From NCBI RefSeq assembly GCF_009789225.1, contig NZ_WSTA01000028.1, positions 1-39,441 of the forward strand: 39,441 nucleotides of DNA, in the 5' to 3' direction. Each line of letters starts with the position of its first letter. The stretch's first letter is position 1. This DNA comes from Agromyces seonyuensis. GTDB taxonomy: Bacteria; Actinomycetota; Actinomycetes; Actinomycetales; Microbacteriaceae. Under the pieces are notes generated by a model. That model was not told where the DNA came from and ran no database searches. It saw only the letters and a program-made list of their open reading frames with translations. The position numbers and the translations under genes were made by a program. Shown here in pieces: positions 23,857 to 31,970 of this stretch.

Positions 23857-25176
23857 ATGAGGACTGCTGCGGCGGGCGGAACGACGCCGACGGTGGATGA
23901 CGCGCCGACGCCGCGAACCGGCTCGCGCGCCGACCGCACCGCGCAGACCCGCGAGCGCATCGTGCGGGCCGCCGCCGAGACCTTCATCGCCCAGGGCTAC
24001 CGTGCGACCTCGCTCCGCGACATCGCCGCGGCCGCGGACCTCTCGCATCCCGGGCTGCTCAAGCACTTCCGCACCAAGGACGAACTGCTGATGGCGGTCG
24101 TCGACGTGTTCGAAGACCGCAACGAGGCCGCGCTCGCGCTCGAGGTGGAGCAGGCCGAGGGGGGCGCCCTCCTCTTCGAGGTGCTCGCCGAGCGCAACGA
24201 CCGCACCCCGGGCTACCTGCCGCTCTTCGCCGCGCTCGCCGGCGAGGCCTCGAACCCGTCGCACCCCGCCCACGCCCACATGCGCGAGCGCTACCGACGC
24301 ATCGTCTCGTTCGCCGCCGACGGCCTCGCCGAGGCGGTCGACCACGACCTCGTGTCGGCCGATCGGGATCCGGTCGGCGAGGCGGTGCGCCTCTCGGCGG
24401 CCTGGGACGGCCTCCAGGTGCTCTCGCAGTACCTGCCCGATCGGATCTCGATCCCGTCGGCGCTCGCGGCGCGCCAGGACGACCTCGCCCTGCCGGTCGG
24501 CTGGATCCCGCTCGAGGATCCCGAGCCGCGCGCAGCGGCCTCGGCGATGCCGGGCGTCGAACCGCTGGTGCCGGCGGAAGCCGGGGTCGCCGCCGGCTAC
24601 CGCACCGGACGGGAGCGCCGCGCGCGCATCCTCGCCGACGCCAGCGCGCTCTTCGCCCAGGAAGGCTACGGCGACACCAGCCTGCGCGACCTCGCCGAAC
24701 GGGTCGGCGTGTCGAAGTCGGCGCTGCTGCACCACTTCCCCACCAAGGAGGCGCTGCTCGGCGAGGTCCTCCTCGAACGCGACCGCCGCGTCGACGCCAT
24801 GATCACGAACCCCGTCACCGGGCGGGCCGTCGACGACCTGCGAGCCCTGCCCGCCGGTGCCGCGCACAGTTCGGAGCACGAACCCGGCCTCGTCGAGCTC
24901 TACGCGGTGCTCTCGTGCGAAGCGGTGCCGTCGGAGCACACGGCCCACGACTACTTCGTGCGGCGCTTCGGCACGGCCCTCGCCTCGTTCACCGCGCTGT
25001 TCCGCGCCGCGCAAGCCGACGGCGACCTGCCCTCGCACCGCGACCCGGAGTCCGAGGCGATCTGGCTCGTCGCCCTGTGGGACGGCCTGCAGTACCAGTG
25101 GCTCTACGACCACGACGGCGTCGACATCGGCGCGCACCTCGCGGCCCACCTCGCGGACGTACTGCCCGAGCGCTGA
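23857..25176 (+). CDS. Tandem TetR-TetR fusion regulator
   Basis: A 439-residue protein built of two complete TetR units. The first DNA-binding domain reads QTRERIVRAAAETFIAQGY, then TSLRDIAAAADLSHPGLLKHF, with its own helical ligand domain (to about residue 225). The second repeats the plan: ERRARILADASALFAQEGYG, TSLRDLAERVGVSKSALLHHF, then another ligand domain ending AHLADVLPER. Ordinary TetR proteins are about 200 residues and dimerise, so this one may act as an internal dimer or read two effectors. ATG at 23857 follows GAGGGG by nine bases; ATG at 23824 is an alternative. It is divergent from the sugar MFS and GH3 genes and probably represses them. A strong hairpin follows the stop. Confidence 0.88.
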   Translation: MRTAAAGGTTPTVDDAPTPRTGSRADRTAQTRERIVRAAAETFIAQGYRATSLRDIAAAADLSHPGLLKHFRTKDELLMAVVDVFEDRNEAALALEVEQAEGGALLFEVLAERNDRTPGYLPLFAALAGEASNPSHPAHAHMRERYRRIVSFAADGLAEAVDHDLVSADRDPVGEAVRLSAAWDGLQVLSQYLPDRISIPSALAARQDDLALPVGWIPLEDPEPRAAASAMPGVEPLVPAEAGVAAGYRTGRERRARILADASALFAQEGYGDTSLRDLAERVGVSKSALLHHFPTKEALLGEVLLERDRRVDAMITNPVTGRAVDDLRALPAGAAHSSEHEPGLVELYAVLSCEAVPSEHTAHDYFVRRFGTALASFTALFRAAQADGDLPSHRDPESEAIWLVALWDGLQYQWLYDHDGVDIGAHLAAHLADVLPER

Positions 25177-25204
25177 TCGCGCGGCGCGCGGCGTCCGAAC
25201 CGTG

Positions 25205-25238
25205 GGGGCGGATGCTCGGCGCAACCGGCATCCGCCCC
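25205..25238. terminator. Bidirectional terminator hairpin
   Basis: GGGGCGGATGC pairs perfectly with GCATCCGCCCC around a 12-base loop that contains a further CGG/CCG pair. It lies between the convergent double-TetR and alcohol dehydrogenase genes. Confidence 0.75.
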
Positions 25239-25245
25239 GAATCGG

Positions 25246-26298
25246 TCACTCGCCTGCGCGCACCAGGATCTTCGCGCCCGCACCGCCGCGGAGCTTCTCG
25301 ATCGCCCCGACCACACCGTCGAGCCCGACCTCGTCGACCCAGCCGGTCGTGTCGTAGACGCCGCGCGACATCGCGTCGATGACGCCGTCGAAGTCGGCGG
25401 GCAGATAGGCCAGTGCACCGACGATCTCGGTCTCCGCCATGACGAGCTGCGTCGCGAGGAACTCCATCGGCCGCTCGTGGATCGCGACGACGACGAGCCG
25501 GCCGCCCGGCACGAGGGCGGCGAGGCCGGACGTGATGGCGGGCCCGGCACCGGCCGCGTCGAAGGCGACGTCGACCCCTCGACCACCGGTGAGGTCCGCC
25601 ACCGCACCGGCGAGGTCGCCGGCGACCGGGTCGACCACCCGCGCGCCGAGCGCCGCGATCGTCGCACGACGCTCCGCGCTCGGCTCGGAGACCAGGACGT
25701 CCTCGATGCCGCGGGCCTTGAGCGCGAACCAGACGCCGATGCCGATCGGGCCGGCGCCCGCGATGAGGGCGGTCCCGCCCGCCTCGACGCCGGACCGCGT
25801 CACGGCGTGCCAGGCGACCGACATCGGTTCGACGAGCGCACCGAGGCGGAGGTCGACGCCCTCGGGCAGCAGGTGCAGCATGCTCGCCGGCACGGTCGTG
25901 AACTCGGCCATGCCGCCGCCGTTGGAGCTGAGCCCGTGGAAGCCGATCTTCTGGCACGCGTTCGTCATGCCGTTGCGACACGCGGGGCACTCGCCGCACG
26001 AGTAGACGGGGAGCACGGCCGCGCGGTCGCCGACCGAGACGCCCTCGACGCCGTCGCCGAGCTCGACGACCGTGCCGGCGAACTCGTGGCCGAGGATCTG
26101 CGGGAGCGTCGAACCGGTCAGCGGATGCGGGTGCTCGAGATCGAGTCCGGCGGCTTCCGGGGCGTAGTACACGTGCAGGTCGGATCCGCAGATCCCCGCG
26201 TAGGCGTTCCGGAGCTTCACCATCCCCGGACCCGGCGTCGGTTCCGGCGCCTCCTCGATTCGCAGGTCCTCCGCTCCGTGGAATACCGCTGCCTTCAT
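25246..26298 (-). CDS. Zinc-dependent alcohol dehydrogenase, butanediol dehydrogenase type
   Basis: A 350-residue medium-chain dehydrogenase. Catalytic zinc ligands are Cys37 (GICGSDLH), His71-Glu72 (GHE) and the Glu of LVEPMSVAWHAV. Structural zinc is held by Cys101, Cys104, Cys107 and Cys115 (CGECPACRNGMTNAC). The Rossmann motif is GAGPIGIG. The sequence resembles the (R,R)-2,3-butanediol dehydrogenase/sorbitol dehydrogenase branch, oxidising secondary alcohols with NAD; the actual alcohol is not certain. AAGGAG precedes the ATG. It follows a TetR gene on the same strand after 25 bases and is very likely repressed by it. Confidence 0.88.
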   Translation of the reverse strand: MKAAVFHGAEDLRIEEAPEPTPGPGMVKLRNAYAGICGSDLHVYYAPEAAGLDLEHPHPLTGSTLPQILGHEFAGTVVELGDGVEGVSVGDRAAVLPVYSCGECPACRNGMTNACQKIGFHGLSSNGGGMAEFTTVPASMLHLLPEGVDLRLGALVEPMSVAWHAVTRSGVEAGGTALIAGAGPIGIGVWFALKARGIEDVLVSEPSAERRATIAALGARVVDPVAGDLAGAVADLTGGRGVDVAFDAAGAGPAITSGLAALVPGGRLVVVAIHERPMEFLATQLVMAETEIVGALAYLPADFDGVIDAMSRGVYDTTGWVDEVGLDGVVGAIEKLRGGAGAKILVRAGE

Positions 26299-26323
26299 CC
26301 TGCTCTCCTTCCGTTCGGCCGCA

Positions 26324-26872
26324 TCAGCGCAGCCACCATTCGGGCGTGGCAGCGAGGATCGCCCTCGTCGCACTCGCCACGTCTTCGCCGTCGACGCGGA
26401 GCCAGAGCTCGATCGCGGCGACGGTGCCGCCGGCCGCGTAGGCGACGGCGATCTCGCGATCGAAGTCGTCCACGGCGCCGGGTGCGTCGATCTCGGGGTG
26501 GAGCCGGATCCACTCGCGCAGTCCCCGACGGATCTCGTCCTCGAGCGTCGCACGCACGGCGGGCGCCAGCGTCGGTCGCATCGCCCCCCGGTACACGCGG
26601 GCGCGTTCGGCGACGTGCTCGAGCAGGGCTCGTTCCGCGGCCTCCATACCGGCCCGGCTGCCGAGTTCGGCGATGTGCGCATCGATCTCGGCGCCGAGCG
26701 CGTCGGCGAGGAGCGCTTGAACGTCGGAGGCGTGCCGGTAGAAGGTGTCGCGCACGACGTCGGCGTCGGCGCACACTTCGGCGACGGTCAGCTCGGCGAG
26801 CGGGGTCCGGTCGGCCAGGGCGAGCACCGACGCTCGCAGGCGCGCCCGGGTCCGGGCCGTTCTCGCATCCAC
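26324..26872 (-). CDS. TetR-family repressor of the alcohol dehydrogenase operon
   Basis: A 182-residue regulator starting GTG (MDARTARTRARLRASVLAL). The helix-turn-helix is LTVAEVCADADVVRDTFYRH, followed by a helical ligand domain. A -10-like TAGGCT (26885-26880) lies seven bases before the GTG and there is no ribosome site, so the message is probably leaderless. A perfect 20-base inverted repeat covers that promoter. First gene of a two-gene operon with the alcohol dehydrogenase. Confidence 0.88.
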   Translation of the reverse strand: MDARTARTRARLRASVLALADRTPLAELTVAEVCADADVVRDTFYRHASDVQALLADALGAEIDAHIAELGSRAGMEAAERALLEHVAERARVYRGAMRPTLAPAVRATLEDEIRRGLREWIRLHPEIDAPGAVDDFDREIAVAYAAGGTVAAIELWLRVDGEDVASATRAILAATPEWWLR

Positions 26873-26883
26873 GTCGACGAGCC

Positions 26884-26903
26884 TATCGGACTAATGTCCG
26901 ATA
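26884..26903. promoter_or_regulatory. Perfect TetR operator upstream of the alcohol dehydrogenase operon
   Basis: TATCGGAC-TAAT-GTCCGATA: two perfect 8-base arms around a 4-base spacer, touching the -10 box of the TetR gene. Confidence 0.75.
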
Positions 26904-26945
26904 TCTCCCGTCCGCGGCCGACCAGGTCGCCGCGCCGGACGGACC

Positions 26946-27416
26946 TCAGGAGGACTGCAGGGCGCGGATCCCGTCGACGACGAGCCGGTGGTCCTGCTCC
27001 GAAGTCGCCCCGGAGACCGTCGCGGCCGCGACGATGCCCGCGCCCGCGACCACGATGGGCACGCCGCCGCCCGCCAGGGCGTACTCCGCCGGGTCGAGCC
27101 AGGCGTTGGATCCCTCCGGGAAGCCCATCGCGAGCATCCGTGCGGCGACGAGGGCCGACGCGGCCTCGAAGCGGAACACCACCGCGCTCTTGCCCCGGAC
27201 CCACTTCTCCTGGTCGGCCGTCGCGCCGGGCAGCGCCGTGCGGAAGAGGATCGCCCCGCTCGCTCGCCGGATGTCGATCGCGACGCCGAGGCCGGCCTCG
27301 AGCGCGAGCTCTCGGATGCGGGAGCCGAGGCGCCAGGCATCCTCGTGGGTGAAGGCGGGCAGTTCCAGCCCGCGCGCCTCGTCCTCGAGTCGGGCGATCT
27401 CGGTGTTCACATCCAT
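26946..27416 (-). CDS. UPF0303/DUF336-family protein
   Basis: A 156-residue protein with the conserved blocks of the UPF0303 (YBR137W-like, DUF336-related) family: LGSRIRELALEAGLGVAIDIRR, the Lys/Trp block EKWVRGKSAVV, and the C-terminal GGGVPIVVAGAGIVAAATVSG with QDHRLVVDGI. Related proteins bind haem or act as small chaperone cofactors; the true role is unclear. A GAGAGGAT site precedes the ATG. It stands alone on the minus strand between the TetR operator region and the divergent corA gene. Confidence 0.85.
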   Translation of the reverse strand: MDVNTEIARLEDEARGLELPAFTHEDAWRLGSRIRELALEAGLGVAIDIRRASGAILFRTALPGATADQEKWVRGKSAVVFRFEAASALVAARMLAMGFPEGSNAWLDPAEYALAGGGVPIVVAGAGIVAAATVSGATSEQDHRLVVDGIRALQSS

Positions 27417-27568
27417 GTGCGGATCCTCTCGTCGGTCTCACTCTCCCCCATCCGGCGGGTTCGATGCGCCGCCTTCGGAGCCGACCTCCTAGGGTTGCCG
27501 TGGCAGGACGAGCACCGCCGGTGCCGTCGGCGGCCCGGCCACGACGTCCGACGAAGGGGGACGCGCGC

Positions 27569-28681
27569 ATGCACCGCGAATCGAAGGATCCGGCATCCTC
27601 GCGAGAGCCCGCCTCCCCGCGTCGGAAGGGCGTGCCGGGATCGATCGCGACGGCGCCGACGCCGTACTTCACGCGATTCGTCGTCGACGGGATCGCCGCC
27701 CCCGCGCCGGAGATCGTCTCGGTCGCTCGCGCGCAGGAGTTCGCCGACGAGGGAAGCGACCACCTGGCGCTGACCGTCTTCCCGACCCCCGATCCGGAGA
27801 GCATCGCGGAACTCGCGACCGCGTGGGACCTCCACCCGCTGCTCGTCGAGGACCTGCTCCACGCCGGTCAGCGGCCGAAGCTCGAGCGGTACGGCGACGT
27901 GCTCTTCGTCGTGCTGCGCGCCGCGCGCTACCTCGACGAGGCCGAGGAGGTCGAGTTCTCCGAGTTCCACGTGCTCGTGCGCGACCGCTCGATCGCGGTG
28001 CTCTGCCAGGACCGGCGGTGGCTCGACGGCACGCCGGGCTCCGAGTTCGAGGAGCGCACGGCGACGCCCGACCGGCGCGAACGCACGCTGCTGGCAGACC
28101 GGGAGCTCCTCCGGCTCGGCCCCGAGGCGGTGCTCTACCGGTTGCTGGACGCCATCGTCGACACCTATCCCCCGGTCCTGCGCGGGCTCGGGATCGATCG
28201 CGAGCAGATCGAACGGCAGGTCTTCAGCGGCGACCCCGCCGCGGCGACGCGCATCTACCTCCTGAGTCGCGAGGCCGTCGACATGCAGCAGACCACGGCC
28301 TCGCTCGGCGACCTGGTCGAGTCCCTCCGGAACGGCCTCGGGAAGTACGACGTCCCCGACGCGCTGCGCGCCTACCTCCAGGACGTCGCCGACCATCTCG
28401 AGCGGGCGGGCCGGCGCTCCGCCGAGCTGCGCGACGCGCTGACCCAGATCCTGGCCGTCAACTCGACGCTCGTCGCCCAGCGCCAGAACGAGGACATGAA
28501 GAAGATCTCCGGCTGGGCGGCGATCCTCTTCGCGCCGACCCTGATCGCCGCCGTGTACGGGATGAACTTCGACGAGATGCCCGAGCTGCACTGGTCCTTC
28601 GGGTACCCGATGGCGATCGGGTTGATGCTGGCCTTCGCAGGCGTCCTCTACTGGATCTTCAAACGTTCGAAGTGGATGTAG
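27569..28681 (+). CDS. corA: CorA-family magnesium/cobalt channel
   Basis: A 370-residue protein with a large cytosolic funnel domain and two C-terminal helices. The signature YGMNF is at 330-334, ending helix 1 (WAAILFAPTLIAAVYGMNF), followed by the periplasmic loop DEMPELHW and helix 2 (YPMAIGLMLAFAGVLYWIF), then a basic tail, KRSKWM. It lets Mg2+ (and Co2+) into the cell. The start is ATG 27569, about eight bases after GGGGG. The 150-base upstream region shows no recognisable Mg2+ riboswitch, so regulation is unknown. Confidence 0.93.
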   Translation: MHRESKDPASSREPASPRRKGVPGSIATAPTPYFTRFVVDGIAAPAPEIVSVARAQEFADEGSDHLALTVFPTPDPESIAELATAWDLHPLLVEDLLHAGQRPKLERYGDVLFVVLRAARYLDEAEEVEFSEFHVLVRDRSIAVLCQDRRWLDGTPGSEFEERTATPDRRERTLLADRELLRLGPEAVLYRLLDAIVDTYPPVLRGLGIDREQIERQVFSGDPAAATRIYLLSREAVDMQQTTASLGDLVESLRNGLGKYDVPDALRAYLQDVADHLERAGRRSAELRDALTQILAVNSTLVAQRQNEDMKKISGWAAILFAPTLIAAVYGMNFDEMPELHWSFGYPMAIGLMLAFAGVLYWIFKRSKWM

Positions 28682-28705
28682 CGATCGCCGCGGGACGGAC
28701 GACGC

Positions 28706-29362
28706 TCAGTCCCGGACGGCCCAGCGCGCCGCGTTCCGCACGAGGCGGCGGTGCTCGGGCGCGTCGTAGGAGCGCTCGTCGTGCCCGAGCGCGTCGTAGA
28801 CGACGCGGCACCCGCCGATCTCGCGCGCCCAGAGCAACGGATGCCGCCGCCCGTCGTGCTCGTGCTCCGCGAGCACGCTCGCGTCGCCGATGCGCTGGAG
28901 CCGGCTGTAAAGCTCGTCGAACACCTCGAAGTCGGCGACGTCGTCCGTGACCGGATGATCGGCGACGATCCGCACGTGCGCCTGCCCGATCGGCGGGTGC
29001 ATCGAGAGCTCGGGCAACCAGACGCCGCCGATCGTCTCCGCCCACCTCGGATAGTCGCGCAGGCTCGAGATCGCCGCGTGCACGCCGAGCACGCCCATGC
29101 CGCGTTCGAGTGCAGCGTCCAGGCCCGCGATCGAGCGCTCGGGCGCGCCGACGGCTGCCTCGCCGTTCCGCCACGGGTCCGCCGCGTTCACGACGAGCAG
29201 GTCGAGGCCGTCGAGCTCCGCGAGCGCGTCGTCGACGTCGTCACGAACCCGCACCTCGAACCCGGCGTCGGCGATGACCTCGCCCAGCCGGTCTCCCGTG
29301 CGGGCGAGCGGATGCCACGGATCGGCGTAGCGACCCGAGCCGACGAGGATGAGCGCGCGCAT
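28706..29362 (-). CDS. ThuA-like class I glutamine-amidotransferase-fold protein
   Basis: A 218-residue protein of the ThuA (trehalose utilisation) type: ALILVGSGRYADPWHPLARTG at the N terminus, DLLVVNAADPWRN, MGVLGVHAAISSLRDYPRWA with His in place of the amidotransferase nucleophile Cys, and FEVFDELYSRL. Members are linked to catabolism of sugars and keto-glycosides but have no agreed enzymatic activity. GGAGG stands eight bases before the ATG. It is convergent with corA (24-base gap) and has no sugar gene beside it, so the substrate cannot be inferred. Confidence 0.85.
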   Translation of the reverse strand: MRALILVGSGRYADPWHPLARTGDRLGEVIADAGFEVRVRDDVDDALAELDGLDLLVVNAADPWRNGEAAVGAPERSIAGLDAALERGMGVLGVHAAISSLRDYPRWAETIGGVWLPELSMHPPIGQAHVRIVADHPVTDDVADFEVFDELYSRLQRIGDASVLAEHEHDGRRHPLLWAREIGGCRVVYDALGHDERSYDAPEHRRLVRNAARWAVRD

Positions 29363-29608
29363 GAACGGACCTCCGTGGGTTGGCGAGTCGCCTCGCCCTG
29401 AGGCTACCGATCCGATCGGGACGTCTTCCGTCACATTCCGGGGCTGCGTCCGGTCGAAGCTGCAGACAGGTTCGGCCGAGTCGTGAGAGAAGAGCGGGAG
29501 CACTGGGTTTCAGGCGGCCCACGGGCAGCGCCAAGCAGACCACGGCTGGTCCCACCCGCCGCCGACCCCCTGTCGCACCGCACGGAAGGCGCACGAGGAG
29601 GACACACG

Positions 29609-29938
29609 ATGGATGCACACGGGACGCTCGACCTCCCCTCGGAGGACTCGGATCTCGAGCTCGGCGTGACGCGCGACGACGATGCGCGCGTCTACGCGGC
29701 GACGGTCGAGGGCCGACGGATCGCGACCTTGCAGTACGACGTCGCGGAGGGGCGGATCATCCTGCTCTCGACGGTCGTCGTGCCGGACTTCCGCGGGCGC
29801 GGCATCGCCGGCGGCCTCATCGCCGATGCGCTCGACGACGTCCGCGACCGGGGTCTGCGGGTCACGGTCCGCTGCCCGGTCGTCGCGGCGTTCATCGCCG
29901 AGAACGGCCAGTACGCCGATCTGCTCGCACCCGGTTGA
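29609..29938 (+). CDS. Small YjdJ-type GNAT acetyltransferase
   Basis: A 109-residue protein of the short GNAT group (YjdJ/NATD1-like). It has a strand, RRIATLQYDVAEGRIILLSTVVV, then PDFRGRGIAGGLIADALDDVR, the acetyl-CoA loop and helix, and ends with TVRCPVVAAFIAENGQYADLL, the C-terminal block of this group. Targets of these small acetyltransferases are largely unknown. GAGGAGG precedes the ATG by about six bases. The 246 bases upstream hold no gene that I can see. Confidence 0.85.
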   Translation: MDAHGTLDLPSEDSDLELGVTRDDDARVYAATVEGRRIATLQYDVAEGRIILLSTVVVPDFRGRGIAGGLIADALDDVRDRGLRVTVRCPVVAAFIAENGQYADLLAPG

Positions 29939-30058
29939 GGTCGGTCCGGTCGAAGGCCGCTCGCGCGGCGTTCGGCGACGGCCGGCGGATGCTGCGCGAG
30001 GTGCTGCCGCGGCGAGCGCGGAGGCTCGTTCGTCGGCGGGGACGCCTGACCTGAACGC

Positions 30059-30268
30059 TCAGAAGCCGCCAGGGATCATCCAGGAGTGCTTGTCGGCGGC
30101 CTCCCGGGCAGCATCGCGGGGATCCCGGTCTGCCGACCGTCCGACGCGGACGGTGTCGTCCCGGACTTCCGGCTCCGCTCGGCGGCGGCGGCGCATCACC
30201 ACTGCGGCGACCACGCCGGACACCGCGACGGCGATGCCGGCGATCGAGAGCACAACGACGGTTTCCAT
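30059..30268 (-). CDS. Small single-helix membrane protein
   Basis: A 69-residue protein with one N-terminal transmembrane helix (VVVLSIAGIAVAVSGVVAAVVM), then a basic MRRRRR stop-transfer and a charged soluble tail ending in HSWMIPGGF. I recognise no family. AGGAG lies five bases before the ATG at 30268, which is therefore preferred over the GTG at 30274. It is convergent with the small GNAT gene; about 120 bases between them hold no other gene. Confidence 0.65.
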   Translation of the reverse strand: METVVVLSIAGIAVAVSGVVAAVVMRRRRRAEPEVRDDTVRVGRSADRDPRDAAREAADKHSWMIPGGF

Positions 30269-30473
30269 CTCCACTCCTGTCCGACGACGAAACGAGACGC
30301 GACCGCCCGGAACGCGTCCGGCGGTTCGACGACCATCCTTCGCCGCTCGGCGTCTCCGAGCGCCAGTGCCGGGCGCGTGGCCGCACCCGTGCGCACCCTG
30401 GTCACCCCCTGGCGAAGTCCCGTCGGGCGAGGCATCCGCCGCGTTGCGGTTCAGCGGTTCGGCGCGCGATGAT

Positions 30474-30491
30474 TGAGTACACCTGTACTCA
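30474..30491. promoter_or_regulatory. Perfect palindromic operator
   Basis: TGAGTACA-CC-TGTACTCA, two perfect 8-base arms with a 2-base spacer, 17 bases before the ATG of the membrane protein. A likely binding site of the TetR protein encoded as second gene of the operon. Confidence 0.75.
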
Positions 30492-30507
30492 GTAGTTCGG
30501 AGCCCGC

Positions 30508-31059
30508 ATGATCCTGCTCGCGATCGCGGTGTGCGAGATCGCCTTCTGGGTCGCCATCGTCGCCGGGTTGGCCGCGCGGTACCTCTTCCGTGCCCCGCGG
30601 ACCGGTGCGGCGCTGCTCGTGCTGGCTCCGGTCATCGACGGGGTCCTCCTCGTGCTGGTCGCCGTCGACCTCCTCGGCGGCGGCACCGCCTCATGGCAGC
30701 ACGGGCTCGCGGCGCTGTACATCGGCATCTCGATCGCCTACGGGAAACGGATGGTGGCGTGGGCCGACGCTCGCTTCGCCCACCGGTTCGCGAACGGGCC
30801 GGCACCCGCGCGACTGAACGGAAGGGCGTACACCGCGAAGTGCTGGGGCGACGTCCTCCGCACGGGTGCGGCGGCGGCCATCGCTGCCGGAATCCTCGGC
30901 GGACTGATCCTCCTGGTCGGCGACTCCTCCCGCACCGATGCGCTGCTGCCGTTCTTCCGCATCCTGGCGGTGGTGTTCGGGATCGACTTCGTGTGGGCGC
31001 TCAGCTACACGATCTGGCCGAAGAAGGCGTCGGCCGAGCAGCCCACGCCGGCGAGCTGA
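30508..31059 (+). CDS. Four-helix membrane protein of unknown function
   Basis: A 183-residue protein with four or five hydrophobic helices (ILLAIAVCEIAFWVAIVAGLAARYLF, ALLVLAPVIDGVLLVLVAVDLL, LAALYIGISIAYGKRMV, AAIAAGILGGLILLV, ILAVVFGIDFVWALSYTIW). It resembles uncharacterised actinobacterial integral membrane proteins; I cannot name a function. It is followed after five bases by a TetR gene and preceded by a perfect palindrome, so it is probably derepressed by a ligand of that regulator, perhaps as a membrane defence or transport protein. Confidence 0.75.
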   Translation: MILLAIAVCEIAFWVAIVAGLAARYLFRAPRTGAALLVLAPVIDGVLLVLVAVDLLGGGTASWQHGLAALYIGISIAYGKRMVAWADARFAHRFANGPAPARLNGRAYTAKCWGDVLRTGAAAAIAAGILGGLILLVGDSSRTDALLPFFRILAVVFGIDFVWALSYTIWPKKASAEQPTPAS

Positions 31060-31064
31060 CCGCG

Positions 31065-31664
31065 GTGGCCCGCATCGACCCCGTCGAGCGGAATGCGCTC
31101 GTGGCCGACGCCGCCTTGACCGTCCTCGAACGCGACGGACTCGCCGGCCTCTCCGTGCGGAAGGTGGCAGCACAGGCCGGACTGGCGCCCGCCTCCCTCC
31201 GTCGCGCGTTCCCGAGCCAGAACCAGCTCCGCGCCTACTGCCTCACCGTCATCCGCGAGCGCGCGACCGCGCGGGTCCGAGCGCTTCGCTCCACCGGTGC
31301 GACGCTGGCCGCCGACCTCCTCCGGGAGCTCCTTCCGCTCGACGCGACGCGACGCCTCGAGGTCCTCGCGCAGACGCAGCTCGCACTGCTCGCCCTGACC
31401 GACGAACGGCTCCAACCCGCCGCTGCGGAGCTCCACGCCGCCGTCGCGCGAGCCTGCCGATTCGCGATCGAGACGCTCCGGGACGCCGGTCGGTTCGCGG
31501 AGTCGCGCAACGCCGACGACGAGGCGGCACGCCTGCACGCGCTGGTCGACGGCCTCGCGATCCAAGGACTCTGGAACCCGACCGGGCTCGATCCCCGGAA
31601 CGTCTCGATCGTCCTCGACGCGCACCTCGACGAGCTGCAGCGGCCGACGGAGCGGCGGCGTTGA
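31065..31664 (+). CDS. TetR-family regulator paired with the membrane protein
   Basis: A 199-residue TetR protein with start GTG at 31065, five bases after the preceding stop, so it depends on coupled translation. The DNA-binding domain reads ERNALVADAALTVLERDGL, then SVRKVAAQAGLAPASLRRAF; the ligand domain is helical, with LHALVDGLAIQGLW near the end, typical of the QacR/BetI-like branch. The likely operator is the palindrome at 30474-30491, giving feedback control of its own operon. Confidence 0.85.
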   Translation: MARIDPVERNALVADAALTVLERDGLAGLSVRKVAAQAGLAPASLRRAFPSQNQLRAYCLTVIRERATARVRALRSTGATLAADLLRELLPLDATRRLEVLAQTQLALLALTDERLQPAAAELHAAVARACRFAIETLRDAGRFAESRNADDEAARLHALVDGLAIQGLWNPTGLDPRNVSIVLDAHLDELQRPTERRR

Positions 31665-31740
31665 TCCTCGGCGGCACGAACGCCGGCAACGCGAAGCGGC
31701 CGCCCGAAATGCTCCGGACGACCGCTGCGAACTCCTGGGC

Positions 31741-31863
31741 TCAGCCCTGGCGGGCCTTGTCACGCGGGTTCGACGGGTTGATCACGTAGACCTTTCCGCG
31801 ACGCCGAACCACTTGCGCGCCCTGCTTCTTGGCCAACGACGCGATCGATGCACGCACCTTCAT
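31741..31863 (-). CDS. rpmJ: Ribosomal protein L36, cysteine-free (zinc-independent) type
   Basis: A 40-residue gene: [15 protein letters not shown], then [25 protein letters not shown]. It is the alternative L36 (bL36) with the typical VVRRRG and NPR-KARQG blocks. It has no cysteine or histidine, so it cannot bind the zinc of the standard L36. Such copies usually replace the zinc form when zinc is scarce and are often controlled by Zur. AAGGGG precedes the ATG. I looked for a Zur box of the TGAAAAT type upstream and found no convincing match. It lies alone at the end of the F420-reductase operon on the same strand. Confidence 0.92.
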   Translation of the reverse strand: MKVRASIASLAKKQGAQVVRRRGKVYVINPSNPRDKARQG

Positions 31864-31970
31864 CGGATTCCCCTTCCGCTCACAACGACTTCACCCACAA
31901 CGAAAACGGGCGTTCGCGCATTCCCGCTCGGTATCGACGAGCACCGGCTGGAACGCACCGCCGACGGCGG

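Noticed and set aside
27417..27568. Possible magnesium riboswitch upstream of corA
   Set aside because: I could not find the conserved M-box helices or a ykkC/mgtE-like layout; the region is short and GC-rich.
31864..31970. Possible Zur box upstream of the zinc-free L36 gene
   Set aside because: Only a half-match (GTTTTCG) is present; no palindrome of the TGAAAAT/ATTTTCA type.
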